In this document: positions 17,629-26,620 of the stretch, one piece after another
How the letters are laid out: every line of letters starts with the position of its first letter
How positions within the stretch are numbered: the first letter of the stretch is position 1
NCBI GenBank assembly: GCA_965247015.1
Contig: CBDFGG010000001.1
Span: 1-64,000 of the forward strand
Reading direction: 5' to 3'
DNA: 64,000 nt
DNA from: JAIXWP01 sp965247015
GTDB taxonomy: Bacteria > Bacteroidota > Bacteroidia > Flavobacteriales_D > Sanyastnellaceae
The notes under the pieces: model-generated
What the model was told of the DNA's origin: nothing
Databases searched by the model: none
The model's input: only the letters and a program-made list of their open reading frames with translations
Translations under genes and position numbers: made by a program

Positions 17629-18480
17629 ATGAGCTGGTTTAAAAGAATAAAGACAGGTATTACAACAAAGAGCATTGAGAAGAAGGAAATCCCAGAAGGA
17701 TTGTGGTACCAGTGTCCTGAATGTAAAAACGTTATGACAGCTGAACAGCATGCTGAAAATAATTGGGTTTGCGATAAGTGTGAGCATCATGAAAAGATTG
17801 GATCTAGAGAGTATTTCTATATCCTTTTTGACGAACAAGAATATGAGGAGATTGCTGAAAATTTGATCAGTGGCGACCCTCTCGAATTCACCGATACTAA
17901 GAATTACAAGGACCGTATTAAATCAACCATTGCCAAGACAGGCTTGAAAGACGCTATTCGTGTTGCAATGGGAGAAATCAACGGCGAAAAAGCAGTGATA
18001 GCATGTATGGACTTTGGCTTCATAGGAGGGTCAATGGGATCTGTAGTTGGAGAAAAGTTTGCCATTGGTGTAGATGCTGCAATCAAGAATGAGTGCGCAT
18101 TTATTTGCATCAGCAAGAGCGGCGGAGCGCGTATGATGGAAGCAGGATATTCGCTAATGCAGATGGCTAAGACTTCAGCAAAGCTTACATTACTTGCAGA
18201 CAAGGGCTTGCCTTATGTCTCTATTTTGACCAACCCAACTACCGGTGGTGTTACCGCTTCTTATGCGATGCTTGGAGACATCAATATCGCTGAACCAAAG
18301 GCTCTGATTGGTTTTGCTGGACCTCGCGTTGTAAAAGAAACAATCGGTAAAGATTTACCTGAAGGTTTCCAAAGCGCTGAGTTTGTACTAGAACATGGAT
18401 TCTTAGACTACATCGTAGGTCGTAAAGAATTAAAAGATAAGCTCGCTCTTTCTCTAAAAATGTTTTCTCCAAAATCATAA
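17629..18480 (+). CDS. accD: acetyl-CoA carboxylase carboxyltransferase subunit beta
   Basis: A 283-residue subunit. The N-terminal four-cysteine zinc ribbon is CPEC and CDKC (residues about 28-50), followed by a crotonase-fold carboxyltransferase core with FMGGSMGSVVGEK-like FIGGSMGSVVG, SGGARMMEAG and PTTGGVTASYAMLGD. With AccA it transfers CO2 from carboxybiotin to acetyl-CoA, the first step of fatty acid synthesis. The other subunits are not in this window. The phosphatase gene follows 2 bases later. Confidence 0.97.
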   Translation: MSWFKRIKTGITTKSIEKKEIPEGLWYQCPECKNVMTAEQHAENNWVCDKCEHHEKIGSREYFYILFDEQEYEEIAENLISGDPLEFTDTKNYKDRIKSTIAKTGLKDAIRVAMGEINGEKAVIACMDFGFIGGSMGSVVGEKFAIGVDAAIKNECAFICISKSGGARMMEAGYSLMQMAKTSAKLTLLADKGLPYVSILTNPTTGGVTASYAMLGDINIAEPKALIGFAGPRVVKETIGKDLPEGFQSAEFVLEHGFLDYIVGRKELKDKLALSLKMFSPKS

Positions 18481-18482
18481 AT

Positions 18483-18935
18483 ATGAAGATTTTGATGGTG
18501 TGTCTTGGCAATATATGTCGCTCTCCTATTGCTGAAGGCGTTCTGAGACACATCTCAAAAGAAAGAGGCATTCAACTAGAAATCGATTCCGCTGGAACCA
18601 GCGGTTACCATACTGGAGAGCAACCTGACGAGCGTGCGATGAAGTGTTTAAAGGCACATGGCATTGACATCAGTGATCAGCGTTGTAGACAAATCAAATC
18701 CTCGGACTTCGAATACTTCGATAAAATTTTCGCAATGGATCGAAGCAATTTGAAAGATTTAATAAGCATGTGTCCAGAAGAAAAATGGAAATCGAAAATT
18801 TCTCTTTTTCTACATTTCGAAGACGATGTACATCGACAAATCGTTCCTGATCCCTACTATGGTGGAGAGCATGACTTCGAACGAGTTTACGAATTAGCGA
18901 TTAAAGGTTCAGAACATTTTTTGAATTTGCAATAG
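18483..18935 (+). CDS. low molecular weight protein-tyrosine phosphatase
   Basis: A 150-residue cytoplasmic phosphatase. The P-loop CLGNICRS (Cx5R-S) is at the N terminus and the general-acid loop DPYYGG near residue 120. Members dephosphorylate tyrosine on proteins, often controlling exopolysaccharide kinases, or act on low-molecular-weight phospho-metabolites. It starts 2 bases after accD, so the two are an operon. No tyrosine kinase is nearby, so the target is unknown. Confidence 0.93.
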   Translation: MKILMVCLGNICRSPIAEGVLRHISKERGIQLEIDSAGTSGYHTGEQPDERAMKCLKAHGIDISDQRCRQIKSSDFEYFDKIFAMDRSNLKDLISMCPEEKWKSKISLFLHFEDDVHRQIVPDPYYGGEHDFERVYELAIKGSEHFLNLQ

Positions 18936-18983
18936 ACTTTAAACCTATTAGGATTAAATCAGTCTTCTTTCAAAATAAACACC

Positions 18984-19790
18984 ATGACTAAAATGAAATC
19001 ACTAAGCTTTGCAGCTATTTTGCTTGCATTCATATTTGTTGGATGTAAAAAAGACGAAGAAGAAATCACTCTATTTGACGATACCCTTTATGGTCAAGAG
19101 AGCACCTCTGCCTATGCAGAAAAAAGTATTTCTGATGATGAAGATGCACTCACTCTTCGCTCTGGAAGTGGCGATTGCAATGGACTATACGTAAACTCGT
19201 GCGCAGTAATCACAGAAGATAATTCAACATTTCCAAAAACAATTACCATCGATTACGGCACCGGCTGTACAGATTGGCAAGGCCGCACAAAAACTGGAAA
19301 AATTTTCATACATCTTACGGATTCATTGATTCATGAAGATGCTGTCAGAACTGTCACATTTGAGAATTTTACTGTAAATGGAATTTCCATTTCAGGAACA
19401 AGAATCACCACAAACATTGGATTGAACGCGAACAATCAAATGGTCTTTAATCGCATCATCGACACAGATATTTCCAATGGTAATGGAACATTTCAAAGAA
19501 ATTTCTCAGAACAAATAACTTGGATCAGTGGATTCAATAATGATATCTGTGGTGATAATGTTCTTTCAATTACCGGTGAAGGATCTATTACTAGACCCAG
19601 TGGAGTGTTGATTCCAAGAGAAATAATTTCTCCTCTAGTTTATGACCAAAGCTGTGGTTATATCATTTCAGGGGTGATTGAAATATATTCTCTACAAGGA
19701 GTCTGGAGCGTCAATTATGGCTCCGGAAGTTGTGATAACAATATCACCATAACACGACCGAATGGAACAGTAGTTCAAGCGACATTATAA
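18984..19790 (+). CDS. hypothetical lipoprotein
   Basis: A 268-residue lipoprotein: signal peptide and lipobox FVGC (cysteine at residue 21), then an acidic Lys/Asp/Glu stretch that in Bacteroidetes often marks export to the surface. The rest is beta-rich with several cysteines (GDCNGLYVNSC, GTGCTDWQG, NDICGDN, SGSCDNN) likely to form disulfides. A pattern of TGKIFIHLTDS and ITGEGSITRP is common in uncharacterised Bacteroidetes surface lipoproteins. I cannot assign a function. A terminator follows. Confidence 0.75.
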   Translation: MTKMKSLSFAAILLAFIFVGCKKDEEEITLFDDTLYGQESTSAYAEKSISDDEDALTLRSGSGDCNGLYVNSCAVITEDNSTFPKTITIDYGTGCTDWQGRTKTGKIFIHLTDSLIHEDAVRTVTFENFTVNGISISGTRITTNIGLNANNQMVFNRIIDTDISNGNGTFQRNFSEQITWISGFNNDICGDNVLSITGEGSITRPSGVLIPREIISPLVYDQSCGYIISGVIEIYSLQGVWSVNYGSGSCDNNITITRPNGTVVQATL

Positions 19791-19792
19791 TT

Positions 19793-19817
19793 AAAAGGGC
19801 TTCGGCCCTTTTTTTAT
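19793..19817 (+). terminator. Rho-independent terminator
   Basis: Stem AAAAGGGC with GCCCTTTT around a TTCG tetraloop (19801-19804), followed by T residues. Confidence 0.92.
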
Positions 19818-19862
19818 TGCAACTGTTTTTCCTTAAATTGCATCTCATACTAAAGCCCAGCC

Positions 19863-21809
19863 ATGAGAATACTTTGTGCTTCCCTTATATTGTCCCTGAT
19901 CTTATTTTCTAACATCCTCAGAGCACAATCAAATTACTTTTTAAATGGAAATGCTCAAGCGATTGGGAATGATTGCTATCAACTTACCCCAGCCTTTCCA
20001 ACTCAAAATGGCACCGTATGGTATGCAGATCAATTAGATCTGAACCAGCCCTTCTCACTACAATTCACAATGAATTTCGGCTTTCTCGATTTCGATGGCG
20101 CCGATGGAATTTGCTTCGTTCTTCAAACAGTTGGCACAAACGCTATTGGAACAAGTGGTGGTGGAATGGGATATCAAAACTTTGGAACATCTCTAGGAAT
20201 AGAATTCGATACATATCAAAATGGTGATTTCGGAGATCCATTCGAAGATCATATTGCGATAGAATCAAACGGTGATATAAACCATAATTCATTTGGTAAC
20301 ATTGCGGGACCGGTACAAATTGATCCTTTTGACCCCAATGTTGAGGATGGCGAAGATCATATTGTTCAAATAACATGGGATCCAACCACACAGCTCATTC
20401 AAGTTTATTTTGACTGCGTATTTCGACTTCAAGGAAATGTTGATATTATCAACTCCATATTCAATGGAAATAGCCTTGTATATTGGGGATTCACAGCAGC
20501 AACAGGAGGCTCAGTCAATATTCAAACAGTGTGTCTCGAGGAAAATATTCTCAATATTGGAAATCAAGTAGAAGTGTGTACAGGTGGGTCCATTGAACTT
20601 AGTGTCGGCAACAGTTTGGATGGCACCTACAATTGGTCTCCAATTGATTTTCTCGATGATCCAACCTCTGCTACTCCCATTGCCTCTCCTCCATCCAATA
20701 TCACATACACTGTGACGTACACAGATTTGTGCGGCGCTAATCAAATTTCAGAAATCGAAGTACTCGTTGAAGATCTTGAATTATCCATTTCAACTCCAAG
20801 CGAATTGACTTGTGATAACGAACAGGAGACGATTGTAGGATCTATTAATTTCGACTTCGATGTGAACTACACGTGGAGTTTTAACGGACAATCCTCGGGT
20901 GGACTAAACACCAACAATCTTATTGTGAATGCTCCTGGATCCTACACTGTAGAGGTCAACTATCAAAATCAATGTTTTGATGAAATTGAATTTGAAGTAA
21001 CGGGAGACTTTACAACGTATCCAGCAAATGCGGGCTCGAATCAAAACATTACTTGTTCGCAAGATGAAGTTGTTTTATCAGCATCACAAGTCAATGCGAA
21101 TGCGCTGTATGGATGGGCTCTTGGAGCAACCTTGGTTTCAAATATAAGCACCTATACGGCAACTAATCCTGGAACATACACCCTGGCAGTTCTTAATCCG
21201 GATAATGGATGTGTGACAACGGATCAAGTGGTTGTTGGACTCGATATCACACCTCCATCAATTTTCATTCCTCAACAGGATACATTAAATTGTCAATTGA
21301 GAAGTTTCCCAATCGCTGATGTAGAGATTACGGATGCCGATAACTATTCGATCGATTGGGACAATTTTACAGGCTACCCTATGACCGACACTACCCTTGT
21401 CTACCCTATTATTTCAGGACCGGGTTACTATGAAATAACTGTTACATCAGAAGACAACGGTTGTGAAGCTACTGCCGGAGTCAATATTATAGCTGATGAA
21501 TATTTCTTTATCAACCTTGAGTTCATGCGCTTTCCAAACATTGTGACTGCCAATGGAGATGGTTTGAATAAAGATTGGAAGCCATTTCTATCCTACAATA
21601 CGAATTTGAATATTCTTGATTTATTCAGCACTTATGAAATGACTGTTTACAATAGATGGGGTCAAGAGTTATATACCACCACAAAACCTACTGCATACCG
21701 CCCTGCTGAAGAAGTTCCTGGAGTGTATTACTACATTTTCAATTATGATATCACTTGTGGCATTCGTAAATCCGGCACCATTGAAGGTACGATTCAAATC
21801 GTAGAGTAA
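19863..21809 (+). CDS. secreted L-type lectin-domain protein, T9SS type B cargo
   Basis: A 648-residue protein with a signal peptide (ending LRAQ). The N-terminal domain (about 22-220) resembles a legume/L-type lectin: DGADGICFVLQ, GGGMGYQNFG, LGIEFDTYQNG with metal-site-like Asp/Asn residues, and HIVQITWDP. Three or four Ig-like modules follow (PSELTCDNEQ, SNQNITCSQDE). A C-terminal type B sorting domain ends the protein (NIVTANGDGLNKDW, YNRWGQELY). It is likely a surface glycan-binding adhesin. Its stop codon directly abuts the stop of the converging ung gene. Confidence 0.88.
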   Translation: MRILCASLILSLILFSNILRAQSNYFLNGNAQAIGNDCYQLTPAFPTQNGTVWYADQLDLNQPFSLQFTMNFGFLDFDGADGICFVLQTVGTNAIGTSGGGMGYQNFGTSLGIEFDTYQNGDFGDPFEDHIAIESNGDINHNSFGNIAGPVQIDPFDPNVEDGEDHIVQITWDPTTQLIQVYFDCVFRLQGNVDIINSIFNGNSLVYWGFTAATGGSVNIQTVCLEENILNIGNQVEVCTGGSIELSVGNSLDGTYNWSPIDFLDDPTSATPIASPPSNITYTVTYTDLCGANQISEIEVLVEDLELSISTPSELTCDNEQETIVGSINFDFDVNYTWSFNGQSSGGLNTNNLIVNAPGSYTVEVNYQNQCFDEIEFEVTGDFTTYPANAGSNQNITCSQDEVVLSASQVNANALYGWALGATLVSNISTYTATNPGTYTLAVLNPDNGCVTTDQVVVGLDITPPSIFIPQQDTLNCQLRSFPIADVEITDADNYSIDWDNFTGYPMTDTTLVYPIISGPGYYEITVTSEDNGCEATAGVNIIADEYFFINLEFMRFPNIVTANGDGLNKDWKPFLSYNTNLNILDLFSTYEMTVYNRWGQELYTTTKPTAYRPAEEVPGVYYYIFNYDITCGIRKSGTIEGTIQIVE

Positions 21810-22472
21810 CTACCAAAGAATTGGGCTGATCCCTTTTTCCTTTAATATTTTATTTGTTTCGGAAAAATGGCCACAGCCTTCAAATCCACGGTAGACAGAC
21901 AGTGGAGATGGATGTGATGTTTCGAGCGCTACATGCTTATCGAAATTGATAAGCTTCTTTTTTACAATCGCTTTATTACCCCAAAGCAAAAAGATAATAT
22001 TCTCTTTTGTATCACTAATTGCTGATATAACAGCATCAGTGAAAAACTCCCATCCGATATTTTTATGACTATCTGCTTTTCCTTCTTCTACAGAAAGAAC
22101 GGTATTTAGAAGAAGAACTCCTTGATTCGCCCAGCGTTCCAGATTTCCAGAATTGGGAATCGGAACATTCAAGTCTCGTTTTAATTCTTTGAAGATATTC
22201 TGCAGTGAAGGTGGGTATTGAATGCGGTCATTGACGCTAAATGCCAAGCCGTGCGCTTGTCCTTTTCCGTGATATGGGTCCTGTCCAAGGATGACCACTT
22301 TTAAGTCGCTTAAAGGACATTTTTCGAAGGCAGCATATATTTCATAAAGTGGTGGAAAACATGTGACCTCTTGGTAGCGCTTTTCAATGAATTCATTGAG
22401 TTGAATAAAATACTCTTGATTGCATTGATTCTCTAGTAATCCAAACCAATCTTTATTTTGAATGAAATTCAT
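21810..22472 (-). CDS. ung: uracil-DNA glycosylase
   Basis: A 220-residue family 1 uracil-DNA glycosylase. The water-activating loop is GQDPYHG, the uracil-binding block LLLNTVLSV, and the Leu/His loop HPSPLS, all at the expected order and spacing. It removes uracil from DNA at the start of base excision repair. The start codon follows a TATTTTTG box by 4 bases, implying a leaderless transcript. The promoter lies against the terminator of the upstream protease gene. Confidence 0.97.
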   Translation of the reverse strand: MNFIQNKDWFGLLENQCNQEYFIQLNEFIEKRYQEVTCFPPLYEIYAAFEKCPLSDLKVVILGQDPYHGKGQAHGLAFSVNDRIQYPPSLQNIFKELKRDLNVPIPNSGNLERWANQGVLLLNTVLSVEEGKADSHKNIGWEFFTDAVISAISDTKENIIFLLWGNKAIVKKKLINFDKHVALETSHPSPLSVYRGFEGCGHFSETNKILKEKGISPILW

Positions 22473-22476
22473 AAGG

Positions 22477-22484
22477 CAAAAATA
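22477..22484 (-). promoter_or_regulatory. ung -7 box TATTTTTG
   Basis: An exact TAnnTTTG match on the minus strand, 4 bases before the ung ATG. It overlaps the T tail of the preceding terminator, so part of the match could come from that tail. Confidence 0.5.
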
Positions 22485-22512
22485 AAAAGGCCTCCATAAA
22501 GGAGGCCTTTCC
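22480..22512 (-). terminator. Rho-independent terminator of the protease gene
   Basis: Stem AAAGGCCTCC (22486-22495) with GGAGGCCTTT (22501-22510), loop of 5, followed on the minus strand by a T-rich tail. Confidence 0.88.
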
Positions 22513-22529
22513 GTATCGTTAGTTACAAA

Positions 22530-24212
22530 TTATTTTGCAACAGTAAATTTCTGAGTCAAGTGCTGACCTTCATTTCCAATGAATACAATGAAGTACATAC
22601 CAGATTCAAGACCACTCGCATTGTATTGAAGAGCCGCATTATTCAACGTAAACTGATCTGCGAGTTTTCCAGTAGCATCGAAGATTCTTACTTCTTTGAT
22701 CGCATCATATTTCACTGATTCGATTTGCAAGAAAGATGTTGCGATTGCTGGATAAATTTTTACATCTTCAAAAGCCAATTCATTTACATCTACCAACGTA
22801 CTTGGTTGACAAGGTGTGTTGCTCGCAGTATTTCTGAAAGATCCACCCAATGAAGTGATACCTGTTCCTGCAGCATCCAACCAATCTACTAAATCTTCAT
22901 TTGATGGATTCGGATTACCGGTCCAGTGACGATCCATTTTTCCATAATAGTCAGGAGAATTTGGAGAGTTGCAGAAAGAACCACCACCTGTAAGCGTACC
23001 TACGATCTTTTTATCCTTGTTGAAAATAGGAGAGCCAGATGAACCACCTTCGGTAACACCGTGGTTGGTTTGTGTCTCCACCCAAGTCACTCTCCAATGG
23101 TGATTAGAAGCACCCCATGTGCCTGTCACAACGTTTCCTCCAGTTGAGAATTTCTTTGCATCACCAGCTGGGTGATGGATACACCATACTCTGTGTCCAT
23201 TGGCATCGGCAACAGGAGCTGTAGTGGATGTTTCCCAACCAGCATAGTAAGGATTATAGTTATTTGGAATGGGGTCTTCCATTTCAACAAGAGCGAAATC
23301 AGAACCAGATGCTCCACCATTATCGTTACTATCTGCTCTTAGAATCAAACCAACTTTTTGTTGCGACATAGGAGCACTTCCAGAGCCACAGTTGGCACGT
23401 TGAAAGTTAAAACGAACAGTAGAAGAAGCCAAATCAGATGCATCGCTATCAATGGTGCAGTGCATCGCTGTTAAAATGTAATTCTTGCAGTCGTATGAAG
23501 TGTTATTTACGAGGCTACCAGTGCAAAATCCAACCCCATTTCCAGCAACTAAAGAAAGACGCACTACAGCTTGTCTTTGATCGGCCCATGGTGTTCCTTC
23601 TGGACAATTTACATCAATTTCACAAGCTTCACTCGTACCAACACCACCGCGGTCTTCACGAGGGTCTTCCATAAAACGATAGAAGTGAACGAATTTCTTT
23701 ACTTCCAAACGAGGTGTACCCACCACGTTTCCTGGTTGAACGTATTCGAAGATAGCCTCATCTCCGATCATATCAGGAGAACGATAAGCACCGGATGGAT
23801 GATTTTCTGTAAAATCAAAAGGACCTTCGAACCAGCTGCGATCAGCAGCATACATATAGAACTGAGCGCCTTGTGGTAAGTAGAAATTATTGAAAATAAT
23901 TCCAACACCCTTTGCTCCTGCAGTTTTAAAACGGAATTGGCAAATTTGATTACCGTTCAAATCAGTGGTCCAACGGCCTTCTTGAGCAATATCCAGTGAT
24001 GTATTTACGAATTCACCATACATCGACATTTTGCCGAGTTTATCATCTTCCTCCGCACGAGCAACTAATTCTGCGTTGTCGAAGGTTTGTAGTTCATAGG
24101 TGGAAAGACTGTTTAATTCATTTTCATGCATGCTATACCCGGGAGGAGTTGATTGCGCGAAAGAAGAAAAGCTAGTAATAATGAGAAATGCTGCGAGTAG
24201 CGTTCTTTTCAT
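22530..24212 (-). CDS. secreted trypsin-like serine protease, lysyl-endopeptidase type, T9SS type A cargo
   Basis: A 560-residue secreted protease. Signal peptide (1-20), propeptide region to about 190, then an S1 peptidase domain with His 251 in ILTAMHC, Asp 305 in SDFALVE and Ser 392 in GGSSGSP. The many cysteines and the layout resemble lysyl endopeptidase (Achromobacter protease I). The last 80 residues form a type A sorting domain (VKIYPAIATSFLQI to the C-terminal KFTVAK) that directs release through the type IX system. It probably digests environmental protein, feeding the peptide transporters at 1-2.5 kb. Lys specificity is inferred only. Confidence 0.9.
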   Translation of the reverse strand: MKRTLLAAFLIITSFSSFAQSTPPGYSMHENELNSLSTYELQTFDNAELVARAEEDDKLGKMSMYGEFVNTSLDIAQEGRWTTDLNGNQICQFRFKTAGAKGVGIIFNNFYLPQGAQFYMYAADRSWFEGPFDFTENHPSGAYRSPDMIGDEAIFEYVQPGNVVGTPRLEVKKFVHFYRFMEDPREDRGGVGTSEACEIDVNCPEGTPWADQRQAVVRLSLVAGNGVGFCTGSLVNNTSYDCKNYILTAMHCTIDSDASDLASSTVRFNFQRANCGSGSAPMSQQKVGLILRADSNDNGGASGSDFALVEMEDPIPNNYNPYYAGWETSTTAPVADANGHRVWCIHHPAGDAKKFSTGGNVVTGTWGASNHHWRVTWVETQTNHGVTEGGSSGSPIFNKDKKIVGTLTGGGSFCNSPNSPDYYGKMDRHWTGNPNPSNEDLVDWLDAAGTGITSLGGSFRNTASNTPCQPSTLVDVNELAFEDVKIYPAIATSFLQIESVKYDAIKEVRIFDATGKLADQFTLNNAALQYNASGLESGMYFIVFIGNEGQHLTQKFTVAK

Positions 24213-24381
24213 TTGATGTGATTATTTGTATACAGGTTTACGGCCGCGAAATATAGCGGTTACCATTTATTTGATATAATTTATTTTTCCCTTGACATGG
24301 ATTGCTTCCAATAGTTTATTCAATTAATTGCCATTTTACCCTATTCCTGTTGAAAAAATGGGAAGTCTGCATGACTAAAGC

Positions 24382-24389
24382 TAAATTTG
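24382..24389 (+). promoter_or_regulatory. -7 box TAAATTTG of the Sua5/TsaC gene
   Basis: An exact TAnnTTTG match whose last base is 4 bases before the GTG start at 24394. It supports that GTG as the true start and implies a leaderless mRNA. Confidence 0.6.
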
Positions 24390-24393
24390 CAAT

Positions 24394-25341
24394 GTGAATA
24401 AGATATCGACAGACATTCAAAAGGCTGTAGCTTTCCTAACTGAAGGAAGGCTTGTTGGTATCCCAACTGAGACAGTTTATGGACTTGCAGCGAACGCACT
24501 AGACCCGATGGCAGTGGCTCGAATTTTTGAGGCAAAGCGTCGTCCGACCTTTGATCCGCTGATCGTGCATGTGCCTAATTTAAAAGCTGTTTCGCTCTAT
24601 GTAAAGGAGATTCCATCTGAATTGGAGGCCATTGCTAAAGCGTTTTGGCCAGGGCCTGTCACTCTGCTTTTTGAAAAGAAAGACATTATCCCCGATCTCG
24701 TCACATCAGGATTGGAAACGGTTGCTATCCGAGTACCCAACCATCCTATGACTCTGGATCTGCTTGCTGCACTTGACTTTCCATTGGCTGCGCCTAGTGC
24801 CAATCCATTTGGCTACATATCTCCCACCACCGCACAGCATGTCGTGGATCAGCTAGAAAATGAGGTTTCCTTGGTGCTGGATGGTGGACCATGTTCAATT
24901 GGTGTTGAATCAACCATTCTACACTGGACCGATGGAAAAATAAAGGTACTCCGTTGGGGCGGTCTTTCCGTAGATGACCTCGCTTCATTCAATATCCCAA
25001 TCGAAGTAAATACACACAGCACCAGCAATCCAGCTGCCCCAGGAATGCTCACTTCGCACTATTCTCCAAGGAAAAAAATGAAGTTAGTGTCATCGATTTC
25101 TCAAACAAATGAAATTGAGAATCCAAGAGTCGGTTTTTTAACTTGGATTTCTAAAAGCGAAAATCCAAAGCACCTGACCTTGTCAGAAACGGGTAACAAT
25201 GCAGAGGCAAGTAAGAATCTATTTTCCCATCTAAGAAAATTAGATGCCATGGACATCGACCTCATCATTGCTGAAAAGGTTCCGGATGTTGGACTAGGCA
25301 AGGCCATCAACGACCGACTTACTCGAGCTGCGGCGGAATAA
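24394..25341 (+). CDS. tsaC: L-threonylcarbamoyladenylate synthase (Sua5 type)
   Basis: A 315-residue enzyme. The YrdC domain (GIPTETVYGLAANA, RPTFDPLIVH, APSANPFGYISPT) makes threonylcarbamoyl-AMP from threonine, bicarbonate and ATP for the t6A37 modification of tRNA. The C-terminal Sua5 domain (PAAPGMLTSHYSPRK to GLGKAINDRLTRAA) makes it the long form. The start is GTG: an in-frame TAA at 24382 rules out anything upstream, and the nearby ATG at 24392 is out of frame and hits a stop at once. It converges on the NDH-2 gene with 1 base between stops. Confidence 0.93.
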   Translation: MNKISTDIQKAVAFLTEGRLVGIPTETVYGLAANALDPMAVARIFEAKRRPTFDPLIVHVPNLKAVSLYVKEIPSELEAIAKAFWPGPVTLLFEKKDIIPDLVTSGLETVAIRVPNHPMTLDLLAALDFPLAAPSANPFGYISPTTAQHVVDQLENEVSLVLDGGPCSIGVESTILHWTDGKIKVLRWGGLSVDDLASFNIPIEVNTHSTSNPAAPGMLTSHYSPRKKMKLVSSISQTNEIENPRVGFLTWISKSENPKHLTLSETGNNAEASKNLFSHLRKLDAMDIDLIIAEKVPDVGLGKAINDRLTRAAAE

Positions 25342-25342
25342 C

Positions 25343-26614
25343 TTAAGCGCCTCTTTTAAAAGGACGAATGATCAGTCTCAAATCGCGTGCATGTCGGAAG
25401 TAATTCTGAGCCCAATTGACCATCACCACTATTTTATTCCTAAAGCCAACTAGTTGGTATATGTGAACGAAAAGCCACGCCATCCAAGCGAACCATCCGA
25501 ACATCTTAAACCTAGGCAATTCTGTGACTGCTTTATTTCTACCTATTGTGGCCATGGACCCTAAGTCTTTATAAACAAAGGGCATCGGTGCCTGATTCGA
25601 TAATTTTCGCTTGAGATTTTTTGCCACGTTCACTCCTTGTTGCATAGCAGGTTGTGCGACCATTGGATGACCTGTGGGAGCATTTTCAGTAATCATTAAT
25701 GCCACATCTCCTATGGCATATACATCTTGCAGTCCTTGAATTTCATTAAATTCATTGACTAAAATTCTTCCGCCTTTAATGTGTGACGCATCTATTCCAC
25801 CGGGTACTACTCCCTTCACTCCTGCCGCCCAGATCAACATTGAACCAAATAAAGTCTTGCCATTGTGACAAGTGACAGTGGTTCCATCATAATCACTCAC
25901 TCGCGTATCTAACCAAATATCTACCCCCATATCATTGAGAGCATCATATGCTCTATGTCCACTTTGAGGCGACATTCCCATTAGCAAACGCTCGTTTGCT
26001 TCCACCAAGTGAACATCCATTCCTCGAATATCGAGGTCAGGATAATCCTTGGGAAGGATGTCTTTTCGAAGTTCGGCAATAGCTCCTGCTAGCTCCACTC
26101 CTGTTGGGCCGCCTCCCACAATTACCACACTCATCAAGGCTTCTCTCTCTTTGATATCCTTGCTTAGAATAGCCTTCTCAAAATTTTGAAGCAACAAACT
26201 TCTTATGTCCAGTGCTTCGGATACAGACTTCATTGGCATCGATTTTTCTTCGACATTTTTCAATCCGAAGAAATTAGAAGTCGCTCCTGTTGCAAGCACC
26301 AAATAATCATAGTGCACTTCGCCAATCGAAGAGCACACCGTCTTTTTCGTTGCATCAATAGAAATGACCTCGGCCATTCTAAAGAAAAAATTCGGATAGT
26401 TGGCAAATATTTTCCTGAAAGGATAAGCGATACTGCCTGGCTCAAGTCCTGCAGTGGCTACTTGATAAAATAAGGGCTGAAATGCGTGGTAATTGTGTTT
26501 ATCAATAAGAACCACTTGAAAATCACTATTGCGAAGTGACTTTGCGAGGCTCAACCCTCCGAAGCCTCCACCAATGATAACGATTCGTTTTTTGCTGGTT
26601 GGAGGAATGTTCAT
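25343..26614 (-). CDS. ndh: type II NADH dehydrogenase (NDH-2)
   Basis: A 423-residue membrane-associated flavoprotein. The FAD-binding site is IIGGGFGGLSLAKSL (about 12-26) and the NADH-binding site VIVGGGPTGVELAGAI (about 165-180). The FAD-contact motif GDVALM is preserved. A hydrophobic stretch near the C terminus (WFAWMAWLFVHIYQL) anchors it in the inner membrane. It passes electrons from NADH to quinone without pumping protons. The gene starts 6 bases after the stop of the 724-residue lipoprotein gene, so it may share that operon. Confidence 0.92.
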   Translation of the reverse strand: MNIPPTSKKRIVIIGGGFGGLSLAKSLRNSDFQVVLIDKHNYHAFQPLFYQVATAGLEPGSIAYPFRKIFANYPNFFFRMAEVISIDATKKTVCSSIGEVHYDYLVLATGATSNFFGLKNVEEKSMPMKSVSEALDIRSLLLQNFEKAILSKDIKEREALMSVVIVGGGPTGVELAGAIAELRKDILPKDYPDLDIRGMDVHLVEANERLLMGMSPQSGHRAYDALNDMGVDIWLDTRVSDYDGTTVTCHNGKTLFGSMLIWAAGVKGVVPGGIDASHIKGGRILVNEFNEIQGLQDVYAIGDVALMITENAPTGHPMVAQPAMQQGVNVAKNLKRKLSNQAPMPFVYKDLGSMATIGRNKAVTELPRFKMFGWFAWMAWLFVHIYQLVGFRNKIVVMVNWAQNYFRHARDLRLIIRPFKRGA

Positions 26615-26620
26615 GACGTT

